In this document: piece by piece, positions 17,540 to 25,540 of the stretch
Layout: every line of letters starts with the position of its first letter
Numbering within the stretch: position 1 is the first letter of the stretch
From: Actinopolymorpha sp. NPDC004070
GTDB taxonomy: Bacteria; Actinomycetota; Actinomycetes; Propionibacteriales; Actinopolymorphaceae
Length of the DNA: 64,000 nucleotides
NCBI RefSeq assembly: GCF_040610475.1
Contig: NZ_JBEXMJ010000001.1
Location: forward strand, 186,001-250,000
Direction: 5' to 3'
Notes under the pieces: generated by a model
The model's input: the letters and a program-made list of their open reading frames with translations, nothing else
Databases searched by the model: none
Told to the model about the DNA's origin: nothing
Program-made: the position numbers and the translations under genes

Positions 17540-17619
17540 TGATCGCCGACCGTGTGATCGCCACTGGGTGATCTTCAATGGGCGAGCACACATTAAGTCA
17601 TATTTGATCCTCCTGTAAA
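17540..17619 (-). promoter_or_regulatory. Promoter and repeated GATC site of the ABC operon
   Basis: On the minus strand TTTACA (17614-17619) and TTAATG (17591-17596) are separated by 17 bp, a good -35/-10 pair. Between them and the start codon TGATCGCC occurs at 17540 and 17555, with a related TGATCTTC at 17569, a period of about 15 bp. These could be operator half-sites for the GntR regulator at the other end of the cluster. Confidence 0.45.
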
Positions 17620-17662
17620 CGGCGCGCTGCAGAGCGTCCTGATGTGGAAACGAGGGGGACGG

Positions 17663-18088
17663 TCAGGCGCCGGAGCCGGTCTGGCGGCCGATCTCCCAGT
17701 GGTGGCCGGACGGGTCGGCGATCCGGCCCACCCGCCAGCCGTGGTCCTCGTGCACCTCGGCGATCGTGGTGGCGCCGGCGGCGACCGCCTGATCGAAGAG
17801 CCGGTCCGGGTCGGCGACGGTGAGGATCATCCGCACCGGCCCGCCGGACCCGTGCGGGACGCTCGCTGTCGGGCTGTTCTCGGGGTCGTCCTGGATCCAG
17901 AACGCCGCACCGTCCACCTCCAGTTGTGCGACCACCGGCCGGCCGCCGTCGTCGTCGAGCCGGTAGGCCACGACCGCACCGAACGCGGCCCGGTAGAAGT
18001 CGACCGCTGCCTGCCCGTCGCGTACGGCCAGCCACGGCGCGATCGAGGTGCGGGTGGGTGCGGCGCTGCCGGTGTGCTCGCTGCTCAT
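17663..18088 (-). CDS. VOC family protein (glyoxalase-like)
   Basis: 141 residues, two beta-alpha-beta-beta-beta modules. Module 1 is IAPWLAVRDGQAAVDFYRAA with AQLEVDGAAFWIQDD; module 2 is VRMILTVADPDRLFDQAVAA ending DPSGHHWEIG, the typical D-P-x-G-x-x-W-x-x end. This is the PhnB-like single-subunit VOC form with unknown substrate. ATG 18086-18088 is the first start in a good domain context. It diverges from the short LysE gene 47 bp away. Confidence 0.82.
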   Translation of the reverse strand: MSSEHTGSAAPTRTSIAPWLAVRDGQAAVDFYRAAFGAVVAYRLDDDGGRPVVAQLEVDGAAFWIQDDPENSPTASVPHGSGGPVRMILTVADPDRLFDQAVAAGATTIAEVHEDHGWRVGRIADPSGHHWEIGRQTGSGA

Positions 18089-18135
18089 GGTGCGGGTCCT
18101 CTCGAAGGTGGGTGAGGTGACCATAGGGTGCCGCC

Positions 18136-18564
18136 GTGGAGTACGGCGGGATGAGGTACGCCGGCGCCGCCTACCTCGTCTGGCTGGGGATCCAGGCGTT
18201 CCGCCACCGGCGTTCACTGGCCGAGGCGTTCGCCGCGGCCGAGCCCCCACGCAGCGGGTGGCGGGCGGCGCGCGAGGGGTTCGTGGTCGGTGTGGCCAAC
18301 CCGAAGGCGTTCGTCATCTTCGCCGCCGTGCTGCCGCAGTTCGTCGACCGGGACGCAGGGGCCGTGCCGGCCCAGATGCTCGTCCTGAGCCTGGTGTCGT
18401 TCGCCATCGCGATGCTGTCCGACAGCGCCTGGGCCTTCGCCGCGAGCGCGGTCAGGTCGTGGTTCGGCCGCTCGCCTCGACGGCTGGAAGTCGTCGGCGG
18501 GGCCGGCGGCCTGTCGATGGTGGGGTTGGGGCTTTCGGTGGCCGTGTCCGGCCGCAAGGACTGA
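18136..18564 (+). pseudogene. LysE-family exporter lacking its N-terminal third
   Basis: 142 residues, against about 205 for the LysE/RhtB amino-acid exporter family. The product begins at MRYAGAAYLVWLGIQAFR, which in complete members is the third membrane segment; the first two segments and their conserved Gly/Pro-rich start are missing. The remaining parts are intact (GFVVGVANPKAFVIFAAVLP, QMLVLSLVSFAIAMLSDSAW). The region upstream to the VOC promoter holds no compensating coding sequence. It is probably a remnant, though a short functional form cannot be excluded. Confidence 0.7.
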
Positions 18565-18568
18565 GCCG

Positions 18569-18597
18569 GACCCCGCACCCGGCGCCGGAGCGGGGTC
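18569..18597. terminator. Stem-loop between convergent LysE remnant and DUF1992
   Basis: GACCCCGC (18569-18576) pairs with GCGGGGTC (18590-18597) around a loop that itself contains CCGGCGCCGG. It sits directly between two convergent gene ends and could terminate both. It has no T-tract. Confidence 0.5.
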
Positions 18598-19159
18598 AGG
18601 TGGAGCGGCCACGGCGCAGGGCTCGGCGCCACCAGACCGGGCGACTGCCCGGCGCAGGCTCACCGGTCCCGAACCGTCTGCGCCGCGCCTTCGCCAGAGC
18701 CTGCTCGGCCGGGCCGGGATCGCCGATGTGAGCGATGTCTCCTTTTTGCCCCGCCCGCTCCGTGCGCTCGGCCCGCCAGCGTTCGACCACCTGGTCGGCG
18801 TTGGCCGGCCGGACCGGAATGGGCGGCCCGAGCGGCGCCCTCAGCCAGGCGACGATCCGGAGGTTGAGGTCGGCCACCACCTCGCGTACCTCACGCTCCG
18901 TACGCAATGTGCGGACCGTCTCGGGCAGCCGCTCGACCTCCTTGCGCAACTGCAGGGGGAGGGGGAGTAGGTCCTCGGTGGAGTGTCCTTCCTTGTGCAG
19001 ATGGCGCATCACCCACACTTCGTCGTAGGGCTTGTCCAGGTCGGCGAGGGGTTTGCCCGCCCCGGGCAGGTTGTCGAACTCGCCACGTTCTGTCGCCTCA
19101 CGGATCTGCTGGTCGGCCCACGACTCGAAGCCGATTCCCGGCGGCTTGCGCTTGGTCAT
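18596..19159 (-). CDS. DUF1992 (DnaJ-C28-like domain) protein
   Basis: 187 residues. The first 110 match the conserved block seen in DnaJ homologue subfamily C member 28 and in small bacterial proteins: GFESWADQQIREATERGEFD, NLPGAGKPLADLDKPYDEVW, LPLPLQLRKEVERLPETVRT. There is no J-domain, as is normal for the bacterial form. A basic, Arg-rich C-terminal tail (ALAKARRRRFGTGEPAPGSR) follows. Function unknown. Confidence 0.85.
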   Translation of the reverse strand: MTKRKPPGIGFESWADQQIREATERGEFDNLPGAGKPLADLDKPYDEVWVMRHLHKEGHSTEDLLPLPLQLRKEVERLPETVRTLRTEREVREVVADLNLRIVAWLRAPLGPPIPVRPANADQVVERWRAERTERAGQKGDIAHIGDPGPAEQALAKARRRRFGTGEPAPGSRPVWWRRALRRGRST

Positions 19160-19269
19160 GGGACCAATTCTCCTGCGGTCGGACGGTAGTCCGCCACCAC
19201 TACGGCGGGGCTGAGGACACGATCTGCGGCCTCGTGGCGAGGGTGCGCGACGAACGGATCACCGACGTG

Positions 19270-19442
19270 CTAACCTCATGGCTTGAGTTGCAGTTGTGGT
19301 ACCCATGAACGTTTACGCGCTCGTCGGTTGCGACCGCCGGGCGCTTTGTTTTCCGGACTTTCCTCCGGAGGGGCACTCGTAGCGGCGACTCCGACCCGTA
19401 CACACGGTGCGGGTTCGGCAACGCATCCCTGAAGGAGCAAGC
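19270..19442 (+). promoter_or_regulatory. Long 5' leader of the cold-shock gene
   Basis: About 160 bases separate a TAACCT -10-like hexamer (19270-19275) from the csp ATG. The leader holds two predicted hairpins: CCGGA/TCCGG at 19353-19368, and a bulged stem at 19391-19418 closing on CCGACCCG and CGGGTTCGG. Long structured leaders are usual for cold-shock genes and act as thermosensors. GAAGGAG at 19430-19436 is the ribosome site. Confidence 0.5.
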
Positions 19443-19646
19443 ATGGCGACTGGCACGGTCAAGTGGTTCAACTCGGAAAAGGGCTTCGGCTTCATCGAGC
19501 AGGACGGCGGCGGCGCCGACGTTTTCGCTCACTACTCGAACATCCAGTCCACGGGTTACCGTGAGCTGTTCGAGGGCCAGAAGGTGGAGTTCGACGTCAC
19601 GCAGGGCCAGAAGGGCCCGCAGGCGGAGAACATCCGTCCGGTCTGA
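19443..19646 (+). CDS. cspA: Cold-shock domain protein
   Basis: 67 residues, one complete CSD OB-fold. RNP-1 is KGFGFIEQ and RNP-2 is DVFAHYSNI, the aromatic residues that stack on single-stranded RNA. It acts as an RNA chaperone at low temperature or as a general transcription antiterminator. The ATG at 19443 follows GAAGGAG. The gene stands alone between its leader and a clear terminator. The symbol is given for the family; actinobacteria carry several paralogues. Confidence 0.95.
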   Translation: MATGTVKWFNSEKGFGFIEQDGGGADVFAHYSNIQSTGYRELFEGQKVEFDVTQGQKGPQAENIRPV

Positions 19647-19695
19647 TCCGGATCTGAAGGCAACGCCCTTTCCGAGCGTTGACCGTTAAAGGCAG

Positions 19696-19726
19696 GGCCC
19701 GCACCCATGTGGTGCGGGCCTTTTCC
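19696..19726 (+). terminator. Rho-independent terminator after cspA
   Basis: A perfect 10-bp stem (GGCCCGCACC and GGTGCGGGCC) with loop CATGT is followed by TTTTCC. It is the most canonical terminator in the window and isolates the cold-shock gene from malQ. Confidence 0.9.
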
Positions 19727-19843
19727 TTGTCCGGGTTTGTGTCCGGCTCCCCGTCCGGCTCCGTGGCCACTTCGGTTCGGCCGCCGTGCGAGATTTCCCA
19801 TCTGCGGGATGATGACGGGGTTCCAGCAGATCTTGGAGGTGCG

Positions 19844-21676
19844 ATGCCCGACGCATGGGGGATCGAGAGCCGGTACGTCGACGCGACGGACAAGGAGCAG
19901 CAGGTCCCCACCGAGGTGGTCGAGCGCCTGCGGGAGATCATCGGCACCCCCACCGAAGCCGCCGGGCCGCTGATCGTCGACGAAGATGAGCAGACTCACA
20001 CCGGCCCCGGAGAGGTCGTGCTGGAAGACGGCGGGACCGTCCAGGTGCGCACCCGAACCCCTGCCGACCTTCCCCTCGGCTACCACACGTTCGTCGGCCC
20101 CTCCGGCACCGAACGCGGGCTGATCGTCGCCCCCCGCCGCTGCCACCTGCCGGAAGGCTGGCGGGCATGGGGATGGGCCTCCCAGCTGTACGCCACGCGG
20201 TCGCGGCAGAGCTGGGGGATGGGCGACCTCGCCGACCTGGCCCGGCTGGCCCGCTGGTCCCGGCAACGCGGGGCGGGCTTCCTCCTCGTCAACCCGATCG
20301 GTGCGCCAGCGCCGTCCCTGCCACAGCAGCCGAGTCCGTACTTCCCCGCCAGCCGCAGGTTCCGCAACCCTCTCTACCTCCACGTCGAGGACGTGCCCGG
20401 CGCTGAGCTCGCGGCCGACGACGTACGCCTTGCCGCCGCGGCCGGCCGCGAGCTGAACGACCACCGCACCATCGACCGGGACGCCGTGTGGCAGTTGAAG
20501 CAGTCCGCCCTGGAGGCCATCTGGCGCGCCGGCGGCGCGGGCCCGGAGTTCGATCGGTGGTACGCCGACCAGCCGGCCTCGCTGCGGCAGTTCGCCACCT
20601 GGTCGGTGCTGGTCGAGCAGCACGGCGCCGACTGGCAGGAGTGGCCGGCCGAGCTGGCCCGTCCGCAGGGACCCGCGGTCGCCGAGGCCGGGGAGAAGCA
20701 CGCCGACCGGGTGCGGTTCCACGCCTGGCTGCAGTGGCTGGTCGAGGGCCAGCTCGCCGCGGCCGGCCGCGACCTTGCGGTGATGCAGGACCTGCCGATC
20801 GGGTTCGACCCGCACGGCTTCGACGCCTGGGAGTGGCAGGACCTCGTGGCGCTGGAGGCGTCGGTCGGCGCCCCGCCGGACGAGTTCAACCAGCTCGGAC
20901 AGGACTGGGGGCTGCCGCCGTTCATCCCGTGGCGGCTGCGGGCGGCCAACTACCAGCCGTTCATCGACACCATCCGGGCCGGCATGTCCGCCGGCGGTGG
21001 CCTGCGGGTCGACCACGTGATGGGGCTGTTCCGGCTGTGGTGGATCCCCGACCACAACGGACCCGGCGGTGGCGCCTACGTGCGCTACCCCACCCGTGAC
21101 CTGCTCTCTCTGGTGGCGCTGGAGAGCACCCGCGCCAGTGCCGCCGTGGTGGGCGAGGACCTCGGGACGGTCGAGGAGGGTGTCCGCGAGCAGCTGTCCG
21201 AACGCGACATCCTGTCGTACCGCCTGCTGTGGTTCGAGGAGGACGACCCGACCACCTGGCCGGCGAAGTCGATGGCCGCGGTCACCACCCACGACCTGCC
21301 CACGGTGGCCGGACTCTGGGACGGCAGCGACCTGGAGAGCCAGCGCCGCCTGGGCCAGCAGCCGAACGAGGAGAGCACGGCTGCGATCCGCGACCGGCTG
21401 GCCAAGACCGGTGGGCTGGACGACGACGCCGGCTCCGACGCCGCCGTGCTGGCCGCGTACGAACTGCTCGCCCGAGCTCCCGCCACGCTGCTCACCGCCA
21501 CACTCGACGACGCGCTGGTGGAGCCCGAGCGTCCCAACATGCCGGGCGCCGACGCGCACCGCGACAACTGGTCGCTGGCCCTGCCGGCGACTCTGGAGGA
21601 CCTCGAGTCGCACCCGACCGGCGACCGGATCGCCGAGATCCTGTCCGCCGGCGTCGGGGACGCCACGGCCACCTGA
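19844..21676 (+). CDS. malQ: 4-alpha-glucanotransferase (amylomaltase, GH77)
   Basis: 610 residues, GH77 family. It disproportionates maltodextrins by transferring an alpha-1,4-glucan segment. The order of motifs is usual: SRQSWGMGDLADLARLARWS, GAGFLLVNPIGAPAPSLPQQ, PYFPASRRFRNPLYLHVED, LRVDHVMGLFRLWWIP with the catalytic Asp, VGEDLGTV with the acid/base Glu, and VTTHDLPTVAGLWDG. The ATG has GGAGG upstream. The N-terminal 100 residues are the beta-sandwich extension common in actinobacterial MalQ. The gene stands alone, so it serves glycogen/maltose turnover rather than a local cluster. Confidence 0.95.
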   Translation: MPDAWGIESRYVDATDKEQQVPTEVVERLREIIGTPTEAAGPLIVDEDEQTHTGPGEVVLEDGGTVQVRTRTPADLPLGYHTFVGPSGTERGLIVAPRRCHLPEGWRAWGWASQLYATRSRQSWGMGDLADLARLARWSRQRGAGFLLVNPIGAPAPSLPQQPSPYFPASRRFRNPLYLHVEDVPGAELAADDVRLAAAAGRELNDHRTIDRDAVWQLKQSALEAIWRAGGAGPEFDRWYADQPASLRQFATWSVLVEQHGADWQEWPAELARPQGPAVAEAGEKHADRVRFHAWLQWLVEGQLAAAGRDLAVMQDLPIGFDPHGFDAWEWQDLVALEASVGAPPDEFNQLGQDWGLPPFIPWRLRAANYQPFIDTIRAGMSAGGGLRVDHVMGLFRLWWIPDHNGPGGGAYVRYPTRDLLSLVALESTRASAAVVGEDLGTVEEGVREQLSERDILSYRLLWFEEDDPTTWPAKSMAAVTTHDLPTVAGLWDGSDLESQRRLGQQPNEESTAAIRDRLAKTGGLDDDAGSDAAVLAAYELLARAPATLLTATLDDALVEPERPNMPGADAHRDNWSLALPATLEDLESHPTGDRIAEILSAGVGDATAT

Positions 21677-21717
21677 GCCGATCACCGGGAGTCGACGACA
21701 CCTGAGGTGACGGGCGG

Positions 21718-21758
21718 CCACCGGCCGCGAGTGCCTGTCATGGGCGAGCGGCCGGTGG
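21718..21758 (+). terminator. Stem-loop after malQ
   Basis: CCACCGGCCGC (21718-21728) pairs perfectly with GCGGCCGGTGG (21748-21758) around a 19-base loop. Placed 42 bp past the malQ stop, it is a plausible terminator without a T-tract. Confidence 0.5.
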
Positions 21759-21826
21759 TTACCCGGGCCGGTGCCGGGTAGGCGCATGACACGTTCGTCC
21801 ACCCGCCGCGTCGACAGGAGGCCGCA

Positions 21827-22345
21827 GTGTCGGAAACCCCGCCCAGCGACAGCGGGTCGCGTGACCGGGTCGGCGGCGGCATCCCGTACTCCCGCCCGCC
21901 CTACGACGGCACCGGCCGCTCGATCCTCGCGGGTGTGCTGATCGGGATGGGAGTTGCGGCGTTCCTCGACGAGACGCTCTTCCACCAGCTGCTGCACTGG
22001 CACCACTTCTACGACCGCTCCACCCCGACGGCCGGGCTGGTCTCCGACGGCTACTTCCACGCCGCCGGCTGGCTGGCGATCGTCGGCGGGCTGTTCATGT
22101 ACGCCGACCTGCACCGGCGGCACGCCACGGTGCCGAAGCGGGTGTGGGCCGGCGGGCTGCTCGGCTGGGGCGGCTTCCAGGTGTACGACGGGCTGTTCCA
22201 GCACAAGGTGCTGGGCCTGCACCAGATCCGGTACGGCGTCGAGCTCCTGCCGTACGACCTGGTGTGGAACCTCACCGGCCTCCTCGGGCTGCTCGTCGGG
22301 CTGTTCCTGCTGCGCGGCGCGCCACGTGCGATCGCCGAACGATGA
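21827..22345 (+). CDS. DUF2243 membrane protein
   Basis: 172 residues, four hydrophobic segments. The conserved histidine-rich motif DETLFHQLLHWHHFYD (about residues 48-63) is characteristic of DUF2243, as is the paired GYFHAAGWLAIVGGLFMYAD. Histidine clusters suggest metal or haem binding in the membrane. GTG 21827 is preceded by ACAGGAGG. A CtaG gene follows 38 bp on; this neighbourhood recurs in actinobacteria and implies a role in copper or oxidase biogenesis. Confidence 0.87.
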   Translation: MSETPPSDSGSRDRVGGGIPYSRPPYDGTGRSILAGVLIGMGVAAFLDETLFHQLLHWHHFYDRSTPTAGLVSDGYFHAAGWLAIVGGLFMYADLHRRHATVPKRVWAGGLLGWGGFQVYDGLFQHKVLGLHQIRYGVELLPYDLVWNLTGLLGLLVGLFLLRGAPRAIAER

Positions 22346-22383
22346 CGGGCCCTCGATGACCGGCATGCCATGACAGGCTGGCG

Positions 22384-23340
22384 ATGACCGGCCACGGCAT
22401 GACCGGGCACGCGATGGGCGGCACCTGGCTGGCGCTGGTTCCGGTGGTCGCCGGCGCTGTGGCGTACGGTCGCGCGGCCGGCCGGGTACGAGCTCGCGGG
22501 GGTCGGTGGCCGTGGCGGCGTACGGCAGCGGCCGCGGCCGGGCTGGCCGGCCTGCTCGCCACCCTGACCCCGGTGCTGACGCTGACACCGCTGATGCCGC
22601 CGGGCGCGCCGTTCCCGGCGCACGTGGTGCGGCACCTGGTCCTCGCCATGCTCGCGCCGCTGTTGCTGGCGCTGTCCGCGCCGGTGACGCTCGCCCTGCG
22701 GACGCTCACCGGAGACGCGCGGCGGTTGCTGCTCGCCGTCCTGCACAGCCGGGCCGCGCGCGTCCTCACCTGGGCGCCGGTCGTGCTGGTGCTCGAGGTC
22801 GGCGGGATGTACGCGTTCTACCTCACCCCACTGTTCGCCGCCGCCGGCCGGGATCGCGCGCTCGGCCTGCTGGTCGACGTACACATGGTGCTGGCCGGAT
22901 GCCTGCTCGCGTGGTACGTCGCCGGCCGCGACCCGATGCCCCGCCGCCCCTCCACGCGTACCGCCGCGGTCGTGCTGCTGCTCGTCGCCGGCAGTCACGA
23001 CGTACTCGCCAAACTGATGTACGCCGAGACCTTGCCCCGTGCTGCCGGTGGCGCCGAGCAGGTTCGGCTCGGTGCGCAGGTGATGTTCTACGGCGGAGAC
23101 GCGGTGGAGGTGCTGCTCGCGGTGGCACTGCTCGCCGGGTGGTACGCCCGGGGCGGCCGCCGTCTGCGGGCGGAGCGCCGGCGGGCGGCCACTCAGGCGC
23201 CGGCGGCTTCGGTTCCCGTCGACGCGGCACCGAGCGGTTCGGTGCCGACTGGTTCGGTGCCGACTGGTTCGGTGCCGACTGGTTCGGTGCTGCGGGGTTC
23301 GGCGCGGTCGGGGCGCAGCGCATCGTCCAGGGTGGGGTAG
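22384..23340 (+). CDS. Cytochrome c oxidase assembly protein CtaG-like
   Basis: 318 residues, about seven TM segments and caa3_CtaG-type motifs: PFPAHVVRHLVLAMLAPLLL with the conserved His, VDVHMVLAGCLLAWYVAGRD, and VAGSHDVLAKLMYAE. It is thought to help insert the copper centre of caa3-type oxidase. The extreme C-terminus is a disordered repeat (four copies of GSVPT-like pentapeptides) encoded by a 15-bp tandem repeat. The last 148 bp overlap the convergent STAS gene. It is probably co-transcribed with the DUF2243 gene. Confidence 0.86.
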   Translation: MTGHGMTGHAMGGTWLALVPVVAGAVAYGRAAGRVRARGGRWPWRRTAAAAAGLAGLLATLTPVLTLTPLMPPGAPFPAHVVRHLVLAMLAPLLLALSAPVTLALRTLTGDARRLLLAVLHSRAARVLTWAPVVLVLEVGGMYAFYLTPLFAAAGRDRALGLLVDVHMVLAGCLLAWYVAGRDPMPRRPSTRTAAVVLLLVAGSHDVLAKLMYAETLPRAAGGAEQVRLGAQVMFYGGDAVEVLLAVALLAGWYARGGRRLRAERRRAATQAPAASVPVDAAPSGSVPTGSVPTGSVPTGSVLRGSARSGRSASSRVG

Positions 23341-23777
23341 ACGTCGAACACCCGGTCCAGGCCGGTGATGTGCAGAGCCCGGCGCGGACCGCGGGGCGGC
23401 GCGGCCAGGCGCAGCGCCACGTCGAGTGCGTCGGCGCGGCGGTGAACGGCGAGGAGCGTGCCCAGGCCGGTGGAGTCCAGGAACGGCACCCCGCTCAGGT
23501 CGACCACCACGACCGGCCGGCCGTGGTGGATGAGCGGCAGCAGATCCGAGCGGACCTGGGAGGCCGTCGCCACGTCGATGTCACCGGACAGGGCGACGAC
23601 GAGGTGGCGGCCGATCTCGGTGCAGGAAACCTCGACGGCGGGAACGAGCGTTCCGGCCGCGGGAAGGTTTTCGGAATGGTTCCCGGGGAAGTTGTCCGGG
23701 AGAGTTTCGCGGGCGCCGACCGGAACGATGTCCGGAGAGTCACAGCGCGGTTGGAGGGTCGGGGTCGGCTTGATCAT
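23193..23777 (-). CDS. STAS-domain anti-sigma factor antagonist
   Basis: 194 residues. Residues 45-155 are a STAS domain: VSCTEIGRHLVVALSGDIDV, then VVVDLSGVPFLDSTGLGTLL with the phosphorylatable Ser in DST. Such proteins bind anti-sigma or RsbW-type kinases, which phosphorylate that Ser. The first 45 residues are polar and disordered. The C-terminal 35 residues are a Thr/Glu/Pro/Val repeat encoded by the same 15-bp tandem repeat that ends the CtaG gene on the other strand. A GAF-ANTAR gene lies 83 bp upstream. Confidence 0.87.
   Translation of the reverse strand: MIKPTPTLQPRCDSPDIVPVGARETLPDNFPGNHSENLPAAGTLVPAVEVSCTEIGRHLVVALSGDIDVATASQVRSDLLPLIHHGRPVVVVDLSGVPFLDSTGLGTLLAVHRRADALDVALRLAAPPRGPRRALHITGLDRVFDVYPTLDDALRPDRAEPRSTEPVGTEPVGTEPVGTEPLGAASTGTEAAGA
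23236..23295. repeat. 15-bp tandem repeat coding on both strands
   Basis: GGTTCGGTGCCGACT is present three times exactly (23236-23280), with a fourth degenerate copy to 23295. On the plus strand it encodes GSVPT in CtaG; on the minus strand it encodes the TEPVG-type tail of the STAS protein. Both tails lie in the same convergent overlap. Confidence 0.9.
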
Positions 23778-23860
23778 GGCCGTCCTTCGGCAGGGGTGCA
23801 CGGATGCGGCCTTTCGGCCACCGGCTGTTTTCCCAACCGCGTGCCACTGTAGCGCTGTAC

Positions 23861-24616
23861 TCAGCGTTCGAAAGGCCGGGGAGGGACGGGAGGCTTCCCG
23901 CTCACCCGGTTGATGAGGTCGACGGCCACCTCGCGTAGCCGCCGATTGTTGTTCTGCGAGTGCCTGCGGAGGATGTCGAACGCCTGGTCGGCGTCGCATC
24001 GTTGCTGCCCCATCACGATGCCGACGGCCTGGTCGATGTACGTACGGGAGACCAGGGCCTGCTCGAGTTGGGTGGTGAGGTCGGCCTGTTCGGTGTGACG
24101 CACGGTGAGCGCCAGCGCAGTCGACGCCTGCGCGGCGAACGTCTCCGCCCGGGCCCGCTGGTCGCCGTCGAACGCGTTCGGGTGGTCGAACACGTAGAAG
24201 TTGAGGGCGCCGAGGGTCTCCTCGTCCACGTTCAGCGGCAGGCTGAGGGAACACTGGACGCCGAGCTCGGCAGCGGCGGGGTTGTACTTCGGCCACCTCT
24301 CGTCGGCGGCCTGGTCCTTCACCTCGATGATGTGGCCTGTGTTGAGCGTGTCGATGCACGGGCCTTCGCCGAAGGCATACTGCTTCTGGTCGACCACCGA
24401 CGCTCGATCGTCGCTGGTGGCCACCGTGATCGGCTCTCCGCCCTGGTGCACGGTGATGCCGCACGACGCGGGTGGGCTGGTGACCGCGGAGGCCAGCGAC
24501 GCAACCTTGTTGAGGAACTCCTCCAGCCGCGGGCCGGCAAGCAGCAGAGTCTGCAGTGAGCCCAGCAGGCCGCTCAGGTCGACTGCGGGCGGGTCCGGCT
24601 GCGGGCGCTGAGTCAT
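23861..24616 (-). CDS. GAF-ANTAR transcription antitermination regulator
   Basis: 251 residues, third GAF-ANTAR protein of the window. The GAF domain covers residues 30-170 (EEFLNKVASLASAVTSPPAS, GEGPCIDTLNTGHIIEVKD, GALNFYVFDHPNAFDG). The ANTAR domain is at 185-240 (TYIDQAVGIVMGQQRCDADQ, AFDILRRHSQNNNRRLREVA). Start is ATG 24616. It lies upstream of, and in the same direction as, the STAS gene, linking RNA antitermination and anti-sigma signalling genes. Confidence 0.87.
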   Translation of the reverse strand: MTQRPQPDPPAVDLSGLLGSLQTLLLAGPRLEEFLNKVASLASAVTSPPASCGITVHQGGEPITVATSDDRASVVDQKQYAFGEGPCIDTLNTGHIIEVKDQAADERWPKYNPAAAELGVQCSLSLPLNVDEETLGALNFYVFDHPNAFDGDQRARAETFAAQASTALALTVRHTEQADLTTQLEQALVSRTYIDQAVGIVMGQQRCDADQAFDILRRHSQNNNRRLREVAVDLINRVSGKPPVPPRPFER

Positions 24617-24765
24617 CGGCGTCCGTCTCCTCACGTCTGGTCGTGGCGAGCGGAGGCGACCGGTCGCACCTCGGGCCCGCCGAACTGCCCACCGTACGGG
24701 ATCCGTCGCGACTTCGCTGCCTGCTGCGGCGGACGCCCGGGCGGACACTTGGTGCAAAGGGGTGA

Positions 24766-25485
24766 CTACAGGGCGTCCTGCGATTCCAGGGCGACCGTGT
24801 CACCGACGGTGATCGCACCGGGCGCGGCGACGGTGGCGAGTGTGCCGAGGCAGTTGTCGTGGCCGGCCGCGATCGTGCGGAGCACGTCCGAGGAGTGCGG
24901 GAGCGTGGGCTGGTCGGCGTTGACCATGACGCAACGTACGCAGGACCGGACGAACGTGAGCCGTACGTTGCCGATCCTGGCCGCACGACCCGGCCAGCCG
25001 TCCTCGAGAAACGGCGGGCAGCCGGGTGGGGTCCGCACCAGAAGGTTGGGCCGGAAGCGGCGCTCGTCCACGGGGACGTCGGGCACGGCGGCCCGAACCC
25101 AGTCCAGCGTCGCGGTGGTGAGGACGCTGACCGGCAGCTCGTCGAAGTGGGAGATCTCGCCCTCGCGGGCCAGCTCGACGTCGTCCTGGTTCAGGTAGCT
25201 GCGCAGGAAGCCGTTCGCGTCCGGTACCGCCGTGCCGTCCACGTCCAGCAGGACGGGTTCGTCGGCGTCGGAAAGCAGCCGCGAGGACAGGTGAAGCAGG
25301 CCGTCCATCCTCGTGAACCGACGGCTGTTCTTGCCCGACCCCAACTTCCCCCGTGCGTCGCGGACGGCGTACACGCGGTCACCGACCAGCCCGCGCTCGT
25401 CGACGTCCGCCTGGCGCAGCGACTCGCCGCCGACCGACTTGATCGGATACCGCCAGACGCGTTCGACGACGCCGATCTGCTCCAT
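24766..25485 (-). CDS. MOSC domain protein
   Basis: About 239 residues. The MOSC N-terminal beta barrel opens the protein (RVWRYPIKSVGGESLRQADV, DERGLVGDRVYAVRDARG). The MOSC core follows, with the conserved cysteine in TFVRSCVRCVMVNADQPT (about residues 178-195), the sulphur/molybdenum ligand candidate. MOSC proteins handle sulphur or molybdenum cofactor, as in mARC and YcbX-type detoxification. ATG 25515 is an in-frame alternative start ten residues earlier. No ferredoxin domain is attached, unlike YcbX. Confidence 0.84.
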   Translation of the reverse strand: MEQIGVVERVWRYPIKSVGGESLRQADVDERGLVGDRVYAVRDARGKLGSGKNSRRFTRMDGLLHLSSRLLSDADEPVLLDVDGTAVPDANGFLRSYLNQDDVELAREGEISHFDELPVSVLTTATLDWVRAAVPDVPVDERRFRPNLLVRTPPGCPPFLEDGWPGRAARIGNVRLTFVRSCVRCVMVNADQPTLPHSSDVLRTIAAGHDNCLGTLATVAAPGAITVGDTVALESQDAL

Positions 25486-25540
25486 GCCGATCTGTGCCAC
25501 GTCGCGACCGTACATCGACGGGTGCGGGCGGAAGAACGGG

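Noticed and set aside
19556..22588. A 1010-codon minus-strand open frame
   Set aside because: It runs antisense across cspA, malQ and the DUF2243 gene, which are certain, and its product is low-complexity.
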